From assembly GCF_017349295.1 (NCBI RefSeq), contig NZ_JAFMPK010000027.1:62001-126000 (forward strand): a stretch of 64,000 nt of DNA, in the 5' to 3' direction. The translations under genes were made by a program, and so were the position numbers. Numbering within the stretch: position 1 is the first letter of the stretch; every line of letters starts with the position of its first letter. Positions 7,416-15,942 of the stretch are shown here, piece after piece. Source of the stretch: Myceligenerans salitolerans. GTDB taxonomy: Bacteria; Actinomycetota; Actinomycetes; Actinomycetales; Cellulomonadaceae. The notes under the pieces were generated by a model. That model ran no database searches and was not told where the DNA came from. It worked only from the letters and a program-made list of their open reading frames with translations.

Positions 7416-8651
7416 ATGCCTTCCACGCCGCAGTGGCTCGAGTCCTGGACGCCCGCCGGAGGCGCCCGACGCGTCCGTACCGTGTTCTCCCGCGCCTTCG
7501 ACGGCGGCGCCCCGGACGGCGTCTGGTTCGCCCCGGGCCGCGTCAACCTGATCGGCGAGCACACCGACTACAACGCCGGCCTCTGCCTGCCGACCGCGCT
7601 GCCCCACCGCACCTACGTGGCGCTGCGGGCCCGCGAGGACGACGTCGTCCGGCTGGTGTCCGCGCAGGCCCCGGACGAGCCGTGGGAGACGAAGCTCTCG
7701 GAGGTCGCCCCCGGGTCGGTCGGCGGCTGGGGCTCCTACGTGGCGGGCGTGGCCTGGGCACTCGCCGAGGCCGGGCACACCGTGCACGGCTTCGACGCGG
7801 CCGTGGACTCCTGTGTGCCGTTCGGCGCGGGGCTGAGTTCGTCGGCGTCCCTGGAGTGCGCCTTCGCCGTGGCGATCGACGACGTGAGCGCCTTGGGGCT
7901 CGCCGACGACGACGCCGGGCGCACCGAGCTGGTCGACGCCTGCCGCCGGGCCGAGAACGAGATCGCCGGGGCGCCCACCGGAGGCCTCGACCAGTCCGCG
8001 TCCCTGCGGTGCGCCGAGGGACGGGCCCTCCTGCTGGACTTCCGGCCGGGGCTGTCCGCCGTCGAGTCGGGCCGGGAGGTCCCGTTCGACCCGGCGTCGG
8101 CCGGGCTGGAGCTCCTGGTGGTCGACACCCGGGCCCCGCACGCGCTGGTCGACGGCCAGTACGGTGCCCGGCGAGCGGCCTGCGAGAGAGCCGCCGCGTT
8201 GCTGGGCCTGGCGAACCTGCGCGAGATCGCCCCCGACGGGCTGGACGCGGCGCTGGCCGAGCTCGCACCGCACGACGGCGACGGTGTCCTTGCCCGCCGG
8301 GTACGCCATGTCGTGACGGAGACGGAGCGCACGGCACGGTTCGTGGAGCTCGTCTCACGTGGCCTCGTGGCCGAGGTGGGTCCGCTCATGACGGCGTCGC
8401 ACGCCTCGCTCCGGGACGACTACGAGGTGTCCTGCCGTGAGCTCGACCTCGTGGTCGACACGGCGATGGCCGCCGGTGCGGTGGGCGCCCGGATGACCGG
8501 TGGCGGCTTCGGTGGTTCGGCCATCGCCCTCGTCCCACGGGACGACGTCGAGCGGGTGGCCACGACCGTGGACCAGGCGTTCGCCGACGCCGGGCTGGCG
8601 GCACCCGCATTCCTCGCGGCGCCTCCGTCGGCCGGCGCGGGAGCCGTGTAG
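7416..8651 (+). CDS. galK: Galactokinase
   Basis: Phosphorylates alpha-D-galactose to galactose-1-phosphate with ATP, the first committed step of the Leloir pathway. The 411-residue protein carries the galactokinase signature GRVNLIGEHTDYN at residues 41-53, the GHMP ATP-binding motif VPFGAGLSSSASLE and the C-terminal GHMP motif MTGGGFGGSAIAL. Length is normal for the family. The gene is monocistronic here: galT and galE are not adjacent. The window also encodes a GH35 beta-galactosidase (28959-30779) and a probable exo-beta-1,3-galactanase (26823-28235) that would release galactose. The start lies 7 nt after a TAGGAT box, suggesting a leaderless mRNA. Confidence 0.95.
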   Translation: MPSTPQWLESWTPAGGARRVRTVFSRAFDGGAPDGVWFAPGRVNLIGEHTDYNAGLCLPTALPHRTYVALRAREDDVVRLVSAQAPDEPWETKLSEVAPGSVGGWGSYVAGVAWALAEAGHTVHGFDAAVDSCVPFGAGLSSSASLECAFAVAIDDVSALGLADDDAGRTELVDACRRAENEIAGAPTGGLDQSASLRCAEGRALLLDFRPGLSAVESGREVPFDPASAGLELLVVDTRAPHALVDGQYGARRAACERAAALLGLANLREIAPDGLDAALAELAPHDGDGVLARRVRHVVTETERTARFVELVSRGLVAEVGPLMTASHASLRDDYEVSCRELDLVVDTAMAAGAVGARMTGGGFGGSAIALVPRDDVERVATTVDQAFADAGLAAPAFLAAPPSAGAGAV

Positions 8652-8754
8652 CGGGATTTCGGGGTCGCCGAACGGGTCCGCTACTTTGGGGCCACGCGGT
8701 GTCGCGGGGGCGCTGCGAGTGCACCTCGGTGCACGACACGAGGGGATGGAACCT

Positions 8755-9246
8755 GTGCCACGGAGTGCACCGGTCACGAAGGACAGGGCCGCGCCTGCGG
8801 TCATCGGCGCGATCCTGGCCGTGCTCGTCGCCGCCGTCCTGACGGGCTGCGGGCTCGGGGGCGCGGGATCGAGCGGCGGATTCGCCGCGGGCGAGGAGTT
8901 CTCCTACATGGTGGAGATCACGGACGCGGACGGCGGCGTGTCCCGGTTCGCGCTGATCGCGGGCACCGTCTCCTCCGCCGGCGACATCGCCGGGGAACGT
9001 CGGCTCGTCATCGTCGAGAACGGCATGACGAGCACCGACACGACCGAGTTCACGGGCGAGGCGAACGAGGACGGCACGGCGACGTTCCACGGCCTCGGTC
9101 CGGACGGCGCCGACGTGACCGCGACGCTGGAGGACTCCAAGTCGGTCATGGTCACGGACCTGGAGCCCGGTGTCGCGGCCACCTCGTGGAACCGTGCGTC
9201 GCTCCCGGCCTTCAACAACGCGGTGCAGGACGCCGTGCGCGGCTAG
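8755..9246 (+). CDS. Putative secreted lipoprotein
   Basis: A 163-residue protein of unknown function, probably anchored to the outer face of the membrane. The signal peptide has a basic start (PRSAPVTKDR), a hydrophobic core AVIGAILAVLVAAVL and the lipobox LTGC, followed by a Gly/Ser-rich tether. The mature part, predicted to be beta-rich (FSYMVEITDADGGVSRFALIAG), matches no family I recognise. I chose the GTG at 8755 because GAGGGG lies 9 nt upstream; the ATG at 8746 would start directly behind that ribosome site. A TACTTT box at 8682-8687 is a plausible -10. No functional partner is evident nearby. Confidence 0.7.
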   Translation: MPRSAPVTKDRAAPAVIGAILAVLVAAVLTGCGLGGAGSSGGFAAGEEFSYMVEITDADGGVSRFALIAGTVSSAGDIAGERRLVIVENGMTSTDTTEFTGEANEDGTATFHGLGPDGADVTATLEDSKSVMVTDLEPGVAATSWNRASLPAFNNAVQDAVRG

Positions 9247-9275
9247 GTGTGATGCCTTGGGCGGCCCGGCCGGGC

Positions 9276-10097
9276 TCAGAGCTCGTAGACCGCCACGACC
9301 GGCGCGTGGTCGCTCCAGCGCTCCGCGTACGACGGCGCCCGGTCGACCTCGACCTTCCGGCACGCCGGCGCCAGGGCCGGGTTGGCGTACTGGTAGTCGA
9401 TCCGCCAGCCGGCGTCGTTGTCGAACGCCTTTCCCCGCCACGACCACCAGGTGTAGGGCCCGGGACCGTCGCCGCCGTGCGCGCGCCCCAGGTCGGTCCA
9501 GCCGAGCGCGGACCAGCGGTCGAGGTACGCACGCTCCGCCGGCAGGAAGCCGGCGCTGTTCAGGTTGCCCTTCCAGTTCTTGATGTCTGCGCGGGTGTGA
9601 GCGATGTTGACGTCGCCGGCGACGACGGCGGGGGTCCCGGCGGTGGCGAGTTCCGCCAGGCGGGCCGTGGTCCGCTCGAGGTAGGCGTACTTCGCCTCCA
9701 TCGTCGCCTCCTCACCGGGCTTGGTGGACCCGGAGTGCTGGTAGGTGGAGACGGCGGTGAGCGTGCCGGCGTCGCCGGGCAGCGCGATGTCGGCCTCGAT
9801 CCAGCGCCCCGTGTGCACGGCGGCCTCCGGGCCGTCACCGGCCCACGGCAGGCCGCGCCGCACGTCCACGACGGGGTGGCGGGAGGCGACGAGCACGCCG
9901 GCCCGGCCCTTGAGCTCGCTGCCGAGGTTCGCCACGTGCCAGCCGTCGAGATGCTGCTCGACCACCGCCTGCGGCGCACGGACCTCCTGCAGGAGCAGGA
10001 CGTCCGGTTTGCGGGTGGTGACCCAGGCGTCCATGCCGCGGCGGAAGGCGGCGCGGATCCCGTTGACGTTGGCGGTGGCGACGGTCAGTTCAGGCAC
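9276..10097 (-). CDS. xth: Exodeoxyribonuclease III (AP endonuclease)
   Basis: Mg-dependent exonuclease III/AP endonuclease that cleaves abasic sites in base-excision repair. The 273-residue protein shows the full EEP-fold motif set: the N-terminal TVATANVNGIRAAFRRG, the metal ligand Glu in LLLQEVRAP, YQHSGS, VVAGDVNIAHTRADIKN, the substrate-binding WWSWRGKAFDNDAGWRIDYQ and the catalytic SDHAPVVA. The start codon GTG (10097-10095) begins the conserved PELTVATANVNG. A TAGAGT box (complement of 10105-10110) stands 7 nt upstream, so the transcript is probably leaderless. A much longer open frame continues upstream in the same phase but is only antisense to the LuxR gene. Confidence 0.93.
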   Translation of the reverse strand: MPELTVATANVNGIRAAFRRGMDAWVTTRKPDVLLLQEVRAPQAVVEQHLDGWHVANLGSELKGRAGVLVASRHPVVDVRRGLPWAGDGPEAAVHTGRWIEADIALPGDAGTLTAVSTYQHSGSTKPGEEATMEAKYAYLERTTARLAELATAGTPAVVAGDVNIAHTRADIKNWKGNLNSAGFLPAERAYLDRWSALGWTDLGRAHGGDGPGPYTWWSWRGKAFDNDAGWRIDYQYANPALAPACRKVEVDRAPSYAERWSDHAPVVAVYEL

Positions 10098-10104
10098 GCG
10101 GGTA

Positions 10105-10110
10105 ACTCTA
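10105..10110 (-). promoter_or_regulatory. -10 box of leaderless xth
   Basis: TAGAGT on the minus strand ends 7 nt before the GTG start of the exonuclease III gene. There is no Shine-Dalgarno sequence at that start. Confidence 0.55.
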
Positions 10111-10133
10111 CGTGGGTGCCGCACGTGCCGGTC

Positions 10134-10193
10134 CTGAGGCGTGCTGAGGTACCTCAGGGGCCGCCCCGGGCTGGCTGAGGCGCTCGTCTGAGG
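10134..10193. promoter_or_regulatory. Cluster of CTGAGG half-sites with a 14-bp palindrome
   Basis: CTGAGG occurs at 10134, 10144, 10175 and 10188 on the plus strand and once inverted (CCTCAG, 10152-10157). The second and the inverted copies form the perfect palindrome CTGAGGTACCTCAG (10144-10157). Distances of 10 and 31 bases between the first three direct copies are whole helical turns. The cluster lies between xth and the small-protein/LuxR operon and looks like a multi-site operator; the natural candidate ligand is the LuxR protein itself. That assignment is inference. Confidence 0.5.
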
Positions 10194-10314
10194 TGGGTCG
10201 GGACGGCAGGACTGGGCGGTCGACCGATGTGGCAGGTGGCGGCTCACGACGAGTGTCTTCCGTGTCGCACCGGACGGGCAGCGGGCCCGCCGGGCAGGAT
10301 CATCGGAGGACATC

Positions 10315-10491
10315 ATGTCGCTGTGGGGCACCGCGATCGACGCGGAGGTGCGGTACCGCCAGGAGGAGCTCAAGAAGGCGTGGGGCGGCCGGCCGAGGAA
10401 GGCGCCGAAGGACGAGAAGCGGGGGGCGCAGATCCGCCGGGGACTGTCGGGCATGCGCCCGCAGCCGGCGCACCGTGGCCTGTTCGCATGA
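10315..10491 (+). CDS. Small basic protein (58 aa), unknown
   Basis: A 58-codon gene that begins MSLWGTAIDAEVRYRQEE and ends AHRGLFA. It is strongly basic, with a predicted N-terminal helix (residues 5-22) and an Arg/Lys-rich disordered tail (RPRKAPKDEKRGAQIRRG). An excellent ribosome site, GGAGGA, lies 5 nt before the ATG, which is the main reason to accept it. Its stop overlaps the ATG at 10488 of the LuxR gene (ATGA), so the two are probably translationally coupled. No family is recognised. A nucleic-acid-binding or regulator-binding role would fit its charge and its position behind the CTGAGG cluster, but this is speculation. Confidence 0.6.
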   Translation: MSLWGTAIDAEVRYRQEELKKAWGGRPRKAPKDEKRGAQIRRGLSGMRPQPAHRGLFA

Positions 10492-13400
10492 CCGGCGGGA
10501 CGGCGACGGCTGTCCCGCCGGTCGCCGGCGGAGGGAATGTCGGTGGCGGGTGGCACGATGTCCCCGTGCGGCGTTCCACCACCATTCCCCTGGTCTCCCG
10601 GCAGGAGCAGGTCGACTCCCTCCTGCGGGCGGTCGAGCGCGCGTCGGCCGGGCGGCCGGGGCTGGCCCTGGTCGGGGGCGACGCCGGGGTGGGCAAGACC
10701 CGGCTCGTCAGCCATGTCGCGCACGCCGCCGAGGGATCGGGCGCGAGCGCCGTCGTGGTGCACTGCGTGGATCTGGGGCAGGTGGGCATCCCCTACCTGC
10801 CGTTCACCGACGCCCTGGCCCAGCTCCAGGCCGGCGCGGCCGGCCCCGAGGCCGCGGCACGGGTCGCCGCGCTGGTCGCCGAGCGGCCCGCGCTGTGGCG
10901 CCTGCTGGAGCCCGGCGGAGGAGGTGGCGCCGATCACGACGAGCGCCTCCAGCTCTTCGAGGGCATCGCGCGCAGTCTCGGCGAGGCCGGCGAACCGCAC
11001 CGGCCGCTGCTGCTCGTGGTCGAGGACGTCCACTGGGCCGATGCCTCGACGCGCGACGTCCTGCGGTTCCTTGCCGCCCGGGCGCGGGCGGAGAACCTTC
11101 TGGTGGTGGTGACCTACCGCTCCGACGACGTCGACCGGCGCCATCCGCTCCGTCCCCTGCTCGCGGAGCTCTCCAGGTTGGAGCACGTGGAGCGGATCGA
11201 TCTCGAGCCGTTCGACGAGGCGGAGCTGCGCGAGTTCACGACGGCGCTGGCGGGCGGCCCGCTCAGCCCGGTGGAGTTCGCGAGCGTGCTGGACCGGTCC
11301 GAGGGCAACGCGTTCTTCGCCGAGGAGCTGCTCGACGCCGGGCCCGAGCCCGGCGCCCTGCCGTGGACCCTCACCGAGGTCCTGCGGACACGGCTGGAGC
11401 AGCTCGATCCTCCCGTGCAGCAGACGGTGCGTCTCGCGTCCGTGGCGGGCCGGCGTGTCCGTGAGGAACTTCTGCGCGCGGCCGCCGCGCAGCGTGGCCT
11501 CGGCCCCGGTATCGACGCCGCGCTCCGCGAGGCGGTCACCCAGCAGGTCCTCATGGTCTCGGGCGGGCACCTGGAGTTCCGGCACGCGCTGCTCGCCGAG
11601 GTCCTGTACAACGACCTGCTTCCCGGCGAACGGTCCGAGTCGCACCGCGCCTACCTCGCCGCGCTGGCCCAGGAAGGAGCTGACGGCGCGCCCCTGGGCG
11701 GCGCGGCCGAGCGAGCTCACCACGCCTTCGAGGCACACGACCTGCCGGCGGCACTGCAGGCCTCGCACGAGGCAGCCCTCGCGGCACGTGGCCTGCTGGC
11801 TCCCGAGGAAGAACTGCGCCACCGCGAGCAGGTCCTGGCACTGTGGGAATCCGTCCCCGGGGCGGCGTCACTGCTCGGCATGGACCGGGTGGCCGTCGCC
11901 GTCGCGGCGGGTGAGGCGGCGGCCAAGGCCGGGCATCCTGCCCGCGCGGTCCGCCTGACCCGGCGCGCCGTCGACGACCTGGCCGGCGACGTCGAGCGTC
12001 GCGCGGCGCTTCAGCACGTCCTCGTGCGGCGCCAGCTCGACCTCCCCGACTGGGGCGAGCATCCCGAGGACAGCGCCCAGGAAATGCGCTCGGCACTGGA
12101 CATCCTGCCCACGGCCAGCCCCGACCGTGTCTGGAGCGACGCCCTGCTCGCGCGGATCGCGATGGAGATGGACCTCGACGACGAGGCCCGGGAGCAGGCG
12201 GAGCGCGCCGCCGAGGGTGCGCGCGCCCTGGGCGAGCCCGGCGCTCTCGCCGAGGCTCTCGCGACCCTCGCGGTGCTCGACGTCGGCGACGCGGACAAGG
12301 CGGCTCGTCTCCTGGACGAGGCCTGCGCGGCCGCCGTCCGGGCCGGCGACGTCCTCACGGAGATGCGCTGTCTCTACAACGTGGCGGCCAACCGCTTCTA
12401 CGCGGGCCACCTGACCGACGCGGAGCGGAAGGTTCGCCACGGCCTCGCCCGTGCCGAGGAACTGGGCCTGGCCTGGAGCAGCTACCCGGTGAACCTCCGG
12501 ATCCTCCAGGAGATCATGGCGTACTTCCGCGGTGACCTCGCTCCCCGGCCGGTCGGGGACGTGCCGCCGACGTCGGTGCAGGTGCTGAACTCCGCCACCA
12601 TGTACGCGGCGGTCGCGCGCGGCGACGGCGACGTGCTCGCACGCGGGGAGGCCTTGCTGGCGCACTGGCACGACGACGGGATGATCGCGCTCCTCGGCGG
12701 CGGCTGTCTCGTCGACGCCCTCACCTGGGCGGGTCGGCACGACGAGGCGTTCGCGCTCGCCGAGCGGGTCACGCAGCACCTCGTCGGCGTGTGGAACGAG
12801 CTCTTCCTCGGCGGGATCTGGCTGTCCGCCCTCGCGATCGCCGCCCTGGCCGACGCGGCGGAGACGGACCGGTCCGCAGGCCGGGCGGGACCGGGCGGCG
12901 CGGCGCGGGAACGGACCGCGGCGCAGCGGCTGGAGCGCGGTGACGCGCTCCTCGACCTCGCCCGCACCACGGCGCGGCGCGGACGTCCGCGCGGTGGCGT
13001 CCTCGGGCCGGAGGGCACCGCGTGGTTGCAGCGCGCGGCGGCCGAGAACGCGCGCCTGCACGCCGTGGTCGGGTCCTCGGCAGCACGGCACGGCGTCGAG
13101 GCCCCCGGCACCGGCGGGAGCACACCGGAGGCCCTGTGGCGCGATGCCGCCGACGCCTGGCAGGAGACCGTCGAGCTGTTCGACTTCGGGTACCGGTACG
13201 AGGTCGCGCGCTCGCGCTACCGCTGGGCGGAGGCCTTGCTCGGTGCGGGCGAGAAGGGCGCGGCCGAGGGCGCAGCCGCGGAGGCCCTGGCGGAAGCGGA
13301 CGCGATGGGCGCGGTGCCGCTCGCCGAGGCGGTGCGCGCGCTCGGCAGGCGCGCCCGGCTGGACCTGCCCGGGGTGCGCCGTGCGACGTCGTCGACCCTC

Positions 13401-13589
13401 ACCGAGCGGGAGGAGGAGGTCCTGACCCTGGTGGCGCAGGGGCTCTCCAACCGGCAGATCGGTGAGCGCCTCTACATCTCGACGAAGACGGTGAGCGTGC
13501 ACGTGTCGAACGTGATGGCGAAGCTCGGCGCGTCAGGGCGGGCGGAGGCGGTGAGCCTGGCACACCGCCGCGGCCTGCTGAAGGTCTGA
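10488..13589 (+). CDS. LuxR-family LAL-type regulator with AAA ATPase domain
   Basis: Large ATP-binding LuxR (LAL) transcription regulator of 1033 residues from this start. The STAND/AAA ATPase domain has Walker A GGDAGVGKT at 63-71 and Walker B LLLVVEDVHWADAST, followed by PFDEAELREF typical of the family. A long helical, TPR-like sensor region fills the middle. The C-terminus holds the LuxR HTH: LTEREEEVLTLVAQGLSNRQ, then YISTKTVSVHVSNVMAKL. Ligand and target genes are unknown; MalT is the paradigm for the class. The ATG at 10488 overlaps the 58-aa gene's stop; a GTG at 10566, just before VRRSTTIPLVSRQEQ, is a credible alternative start. The CTGAGG cluster upstream may be its operator. Confidence 0.88.
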   Translation: MTGGTATAVPPVAGGGNVGGGWHDVPVRRSTTIPLVSRQEQVDSLLRAVERASAGRPGLALVGGDAGVGKTRLVSHVAHAAEGSGASAVVVHCVDLGQVGIPYLPFTDALAQLQAGAAGPEAAARVAALVAERPALWRLLEPGGGGGADHDERLQLFEGIARSLGEAGEPHRPLLLVVEDVHWADASTRDVLRFLAARARAENLLVVVTYRSDDVDRRHPLRPLLAELSRLEHVERIDLEPFDEAELREFTTALAGGPLSPVEFASVLDRSEGNAFFAEELLDAGPEPGALPWTLTEVLRTRLEQLDPPVQQTVRLASVAGRRVREELLRAAAAQRGLGPGIDAALREAVTQQVLMVSGGHLEFRHALLAEVLYNDLLPGERSESHRAYLAALAQEGADGAPLGGAAERAHHAFEAHDLPAALQASHEAALAARGLLAPEEELRHREQVLALWESVPGAASLLGMDRVAVAVAAGEAAAKAGHPARAVRLTRRAVDDLAGDVERRAALQHVLVRRQLDLPDWGEHPEDSAQEMRSALDILPTASPDRVWSDALLARIAMEMDLDDEAREQAERAAEGARALGEPGALAEALATLAVLDVGDADKAARLLDEACAAAVRAGDVLTEMRCLYNVAANRFYAGHLTDAERKVRHGLARAEELGLAWSSYPVNLRILQEIMAYFRGDLAPRPVGDVPPTSVQVLNSATMYAAVARGDGDVLARGEALLAHWHDDGMIALLGGGCLVDALTWAGRHDEAFALAERVTQHLVGVWNELFLGGIWLSALAIAALADAAETDRSAGRAGPGGAARERTAAQRLERGDALLDLARTTARRGRPRGGVLGPEGTAWLQRAAAENARLHAVVGSSAARHGVEAPGTGGSTPEALWRDAADAWQETVELFDFGYRYEVARSRYRWAEALLGAGEKGAAEGAAAEALAEADAMGAVPLAEAVRALGRRARLDLPGVRRATSSTLTEREEEVLTLVAQGLSNRQIGERLYISTKTVSVHVSNVMAKLGASGRAEAVSLAHRRGLLKV

Positions 13590-13617
13590 CGGGCTCACCG
13601 CACGACGCGGCCCGGGC

Positions 13618-14124
13618 TCAGGACGACGCCGGCGAGGGCGCCGCCTCGCCGGCGTACGCGGCCTCGAGGGCTGCGACGTCGATCTTGCCCATCGTGAGCA
13701 TCGCGTTCATCGCCCGCAGGTTGGCCTCGGTCGTGTAGTCGCCGCACAGTTCGGCGAGCCGCTTCGGCAGCACCTGCCACGAGACGCCGAACCTGTCCTT
13801 GCACCAGCCGCACGGGCCCGGCTGGCCGCCGTCGCGGGTGAGCGCCTCCCACAGATCGTCCACCTCCTCCTGCGTGTCGAGCTCGACGAGGATGGAGAAC
13901 GCCTCGTCCAGGTGGAACTCCGGACCGGCGTTGAGGGCGGTGAACTGCTGGCCGCCCACGGTGAACTCGACGATGAACGGCGAGCCGGCCTCGACTCCGG
14001 GGACGCCCTCGGGGGCGGTGAGAACCTTGTCGACGCTGCTGCCGGGGACGTGCTCCGCGTAGTAGGTCGCGGCCTCGTGAGCGCGGTTGTTTCCGAACCA
14101 CAGGTGGGAACGTACGGTCGTCAT
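13618..14124 (-). CDS. VOC-superfamily protein (PhnB / 3-demethylubiquinone-9 3-MT-like)
   Basis: A 168-residue small cytosolic protein of the glyoxalase/bleomycin-resistance (VOC) fold, PhnB-like subgroup. The opening SHLWFGNNRAHEAATYYAEHVPG is the usual start of this subgroup, followed by the strands IVEFTVGGQQFTALNAGP and the conserved CGWCKDRFGVSWQVLP. The members often annotated as '3-demethylubiquinone-9 3-methyltransferase' have no proven methyltransferase activity, so the role is unknown. The start at 14124 follows GAGGAG at 7 nt; a longer ATG at 14169 has no such site. It is convergent with the LuxR gene and lies downstream of the MmyB-type regulator on the same strand. Confidence 0.8.
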   Translation of the reverse strand: MTTVRSHLWFGNNRAHEAATYYAEHVPGSSVDKVLTAPEGVPGVEAGSPFIVEFTVGGQQFTALNAGPEFHLDEAFSILVELDTQEEVDDLWEALTRDGGQPGPCGWCKDRFGVSWQVLPKRLAELCGDYTTEANLRAMNAMLTMGKIDVAALEAAYAGEAAPSPASS

Positions 14125-14193
14125 GGCGATCTCCTCGGACGGTGGACCCTCCCGGTGAGGATCCGTCATGAGGGAGGACGACGCGGGACGACG

Positions 14194-15042
14194 TCACTCA
14201 TCGGCGATCGCGAACTTTTCCTGGCCGAGCACGGCGAGCAGGCGGATCTTCTCCTCGGCCTCGCTGCCGGGGGCGGGGGTCAGCACCAGCAACGCCTGCG
14301 CCTGGTCCTGGGTGAAGAGCGCCTGGCAGTCGACGTCGATCCGGCCCACCGCGGGATGGACGAGCGTCTTGTGGTCCTCGAAGCGCCGCGCCACCTCGTG
14401 CCGCTCCCACAGGGCCCGGAACTCGGCCGACTCCGCGAGGAGGACCCGCGCCAGGTCGCCGGCGCGTGAGCTCTCCCCCGCCGCTCCGTGGGCGGCACGC
14501 AGCCCGGACACGAGGCTGCGCGCCTGACGGTCGTGGTCCTCCGGCGGGTAGACGGCACGCGACGCCGGGTCGGTGAACCAGCGGTACACGTCGCTGCGGG
14601 CCCACCCGGTCGCCGACGACCGGTCACCGAAGACGGTCGTCGCGAGCCGGTTCGCCACGAGCACCTCGCTGAGCGCGTTCAGGATCAGGGCCGGCGTGTC
14701 CTCCAGCCGGTCCAGCACCCGCATCAGCGCGGGTGCCACGTGCGTGTCGACGGGGCTGCGACGGGGCACGTTGTGACCGGCGAGCCGGTACAGGTGGTCG
14801 CGTTCGTCCACCGTCAGTCGCAGCGCACGGCTCAGCGCCCCGAGCATCTGCTCCGACGGCTGCGGCCCGCGCTGCTGCTCCAGGCGCACGTAGTAGTCCG
14901 CGGACATCCCGGTGAGCGCCGCGACCTCCTCGCGACGCAGCCCGGGTGTCCGACGGCGTGGCCCGGGCACGAGCCCGACGTCGGACGGACGCAGCGCCTC
15001 GCGCCTGCGGCGCAGGAAGTCGGCCAGGGCGGGTCGGTTCAT
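14194..15042 (-). CDS. XRE-family regulator with MmyB-like ligand-binding domain
   Basis: A 282-residue DNA-binding regulator. Residues 1-80 form an XRE helix-turn-helix, with the characteristic PGPRRRTPGLRREEVAALTG and the recognition segment ADYYVRLEQQRGPQPS. The rest is the MmyB-like PAS-related ligand-binding domain (LILNALSEVLVANRLA ... FREL-type end). Such regulators usually stand divergent to a short-chain dehydrogenase and repress it; exactly that layout is seen here, with the SDR start 101 bases away on the other strand. The effector is unknown, and fatty acyl ligands have been proposed for the family. A conserved promoter or operator could not be read with confidence. Confidence 0.88.
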   Translation of the reverse strand: MNRPALADFLRRRREALRPSDVGLVPGPRRRTPGLRREEVAALTGMSADYYVRLEQQRGPQPSEQMLGALSRALRLTVDERDHLYRLAGHNVPRRSPVDTHVAPALMRVLDRLEDTPALILNALSEVLVANRLATTVFGDRSSATGWARSDVYRWFTDPASRAVYPPEDHDRQARSLVSGLRAAHGAAGESSRAGDLARVLLAESAEFRALWERHEVARRFEDHKTLVHPAVGRIDVDCQALFTQDQAQALLVLTPAPGSEAEEKIRLLAVLGQEKFAIADE

Positions 15043-15143
15043 GCCCCCATGGTGCGCCGCTCCTGCGGCCGCAGCCAGGGACCGCCGGTCCCCCGATCGC
15101 GAGGTCTCTCCCGCCCGGCCGGCGGTTCGCCGAGGGTGGAGGC

Positions 15144-15908
15144 ATGAACACAGCAGGCAACACGATCTTCGTCCCCGGCGCGACGTCCGGTATCGGGCTC
15201 GCGCTCGCGCAGCGGCTCCAGGCCGCGGGCAACACCGTCGTGATCGGCGGTCGCCGCACGGAGCTCCTCGACGAGCTCGCCGCCGAGCACGGGTTCGGCA
15301 CCGTGCGCATCGACGTCGCCGATCCCGGGTCGATCACCACGGCCACGGCCGACGTCGTCACGCGGTACCCCGACCTGAACGTCCTGATCGCGATGGCGGG
15401 CATCATGCGGGTCGAGGACTGGACCACGCCGGGCTTCCTGCCCGATGCCGAAGCGGTGATCACCACGAACGTACTCGGACCCGTCCGGCTGATCGCCGCC
15501 CTCACCGAGCACCTCAGGACCCGCCCCGGTGCCACGGTCCTGACCGTGTCGTCCGGCCTGGCGCACGTGCCGCTGCGCCCCACGCCGTCGTACAACGCGA
15601 GCAAGGCCGCGATCCACCTGCTGAGCGAGTCGATCCGGCTCCAGCTGGAGCCGGAGGGCGTGCGGGTCGTGGAGCTGGTCCCGCCGGCGGTGCGTACCAC
15701 GCTGCTGCCCGGCCCGGAGTTCTTCGAGTTCGCCATGCCGCTCGACGAGTTCGCGGACGAGGTGATGGAGCTGCTGGCGCGGCGGCCCGAGGCGCACGAG
15801 ATCCTCGTGGAGCGAGTCGGCTTCCTTCGGCACGCCGAGACTCGCGGCGACTACGACCAGGTGGTCGCCACGCTGAACGGGGCCGACCCGCACGCGGCCG
15901 GGGACTGA
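15144..15908 (+). CDS. Short-chain dehydrogenase/reductase (DltE-like)
   Basis: An NAD(P)-dependent SDR oxidoreductase of 254 residues. The cofactor motif reads [15 protein letters not shown] (Thr/Gly-rich TGxxxGIG variant with Pro-Gly in place of Thr-Gly). An Asp-containing second strand gives RIDVADPGS, the catalytic serine lies in [12 protein letters not shown], and the YxxxK pair lies in SYNASKAA. Sequence flavour is that of the DltE/oxidoreductase group frequently paired with MmyB-like regulators, as here. The substrate is unknown. The start follows GGTGGAGG closely. The ZTP riboswitch begins about 35 bases after its stop. Confidence 0.88.
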   Translation: MNTAGNTIFVPGATSGIGLALAQRLQAAGNTVVIGGRRTELLDELAAEHGFGTVRIDVADPGSITTATADVVTRYPDLNVLIAMAGIMRVEDWTTPGFLPDAEAVITTNVLGPVRLIAALTEHLRTRPGATVLTVSSGLAHVPLRPTPSYNASKAAIHLLSESIRLQLEPEGVRVVELVPPAVRTTLLPGPEFFEFAMPLDEFADEVMELLARRPEAHEILVERVGFLRHAETRGDYDQVVATLNGADPHAAGD

Positions 15909-15932
15909 GGAAGACCGGCCGTCCGGCGCTGC

Positions 15933-15938
15933 TACGCT
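15933..15938 (+). promoter_or_regulatory. -10 box of the glyA-folD transcript
   Basis: TACGCT lies so that transcription would begin at about 15945, just at the 5' arm (GTCGC) of the ZTP aptamer. No clear -35 hexamer is visible upstream. Confidence 0.5.
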
Positions 15939-15942
15939 TTCC

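Noticed and set aside
10098-11822. N-terminal extension of the exonuclease III frame by about 575 codons
   Set aside because: The extension runs antisense to the LuxR gene, while the conserved exonuclease start PELTVATANVNG coincides with a leaderless GTG at 10097.
14322-15143. Long overlapping frames antisense to the MmyB-type regulator
   Set aside because: The regulator's HTH and MmyB-like motifs are unambiguous, and the opposite frames show no motif or ribosome site.
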